Shown here: positions 7,972 to 8,070 of the stretch, in pieces | Numbering within the stretch: position 1 is the stretch's first letter | How the letters are laid out: each line of letters opens with the position of its first letter | Assembly: GCA_021781095.1 (NCBI GenBank) | Contig: JAJXXM010000233.1 | Span: 1-8,070, forward strand | Source of the DNA: a bacterium | GTDB taxonomy: Bacteria > Eremiobacterota > Eremiobacteria > Baltobacterales > Baltobacteraceae | DNA: 8,070 nt | Direction of reading: 5' to 3' | Program-made: the position numbers and the translations under genes | The notes under the pieces: generated by a model | What the model was told of the DNA's origin: nothing | Databases searched by the model: none | Seen by the model: the letters and a program-made list of their open reading frames with translations, nothing else

Positions 7972-8070
7972 ATGATAGGCGACGATAGCGCGATGAACGA
8001 CGAACCGACGACCCGAGATATCCTCGATGCGCTGCTCGACTTTCGCGAAGCGGTCGAGCTTCATTTTGCC
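7972..8070 (+). CDS. Unrecognised short protein, N-terminal part only
   Basis: An ORF opens at ATG 7972, 16 bases after the transporter stop, and runs to the window end (33 codons). A second in-frame ATG at 7993 gives a more natural N-terminus, MNDEPTTRDILDALLDFREA. Neither start has a good ribosome site. The visible part is acidic and predicted helical, with hydrophobic residues spaced as in a coiled coil (ILDALLDFREAVEL). It recalls small hypothetical proteins that begin with a TxxDIL helix, but no family can be named. The same direction and short gap suggest co-transcription with the transporter. A minus-strand frame over the same bases is less protein-like. Confidence 0.5.
   Translation, partial: MIGDDSAMNDEPTTRDILDALLDFREAVELHFA

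Overview
This is a gene-dense stretch of a GC-rich bacterial chromosome (roughly 60% G+C by eye, codons ending mostly in G or C). No phage, transposase, CRISPR, tRNA or rRNA signal is visible. The phylum cannot be fixed from the window. The codon style and gene mix would suit an environmental lineage such as Eremiobacterota/Vulcanimicrobiota or Acidobacteriota, but that is only a guess.

Positions 7084 down to 1 hold a five-gene minus-strand operon. In transcription order it encodes a phosphate acetyl/butyryltransferase (Pta/Ptb family), a P-type ATPase of the plasma-membrane proton-pump type (P3A), a xylulose-5-phosphate/fructose-6-phosphate phosphoketolase (Xfp), a short divergent acetate kinase (AckA), and the N-terminal third of a polyphosphate kinase 2 (PPK2), which is cut by the window edge. 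All four gene junctions are 4-base stop/start overlaps (GTGA, ATGA, GTGA, ATGA), so the genes are almost certainly co-transcribed and probably translationally coupled. The two GTG starts (ATPase and acetate kinase) follow from this.

The operon reads as one metabolic unit centred on acetyl phosphate. Xfp cleaves sugar phosphates with inorganic phosphate to give acetyl phosphate. Pta moves the acetyl group to CoA, and AckA moves the phosphoryl group to ADP to give ATP and acetate. The P-type ATPase would spend ATP, probably on proton export. PPK2 would exchange phosphoryl groups between polyphosphate and nucleotides. The individual steps are established for these families; that they form one energy or pH-stress module is inference from the gene order.

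A 166-base divergent intergenic region (7085-7250) separates the operon from the plus strand. There lie a complete VIT1/CCC1-family iron/manganese transporter (7251-7955), with the cytoplasmic metal-binding segment typical of plant VIT1, and the first codons of a short unrecognised gene (from 7972 to the window end).
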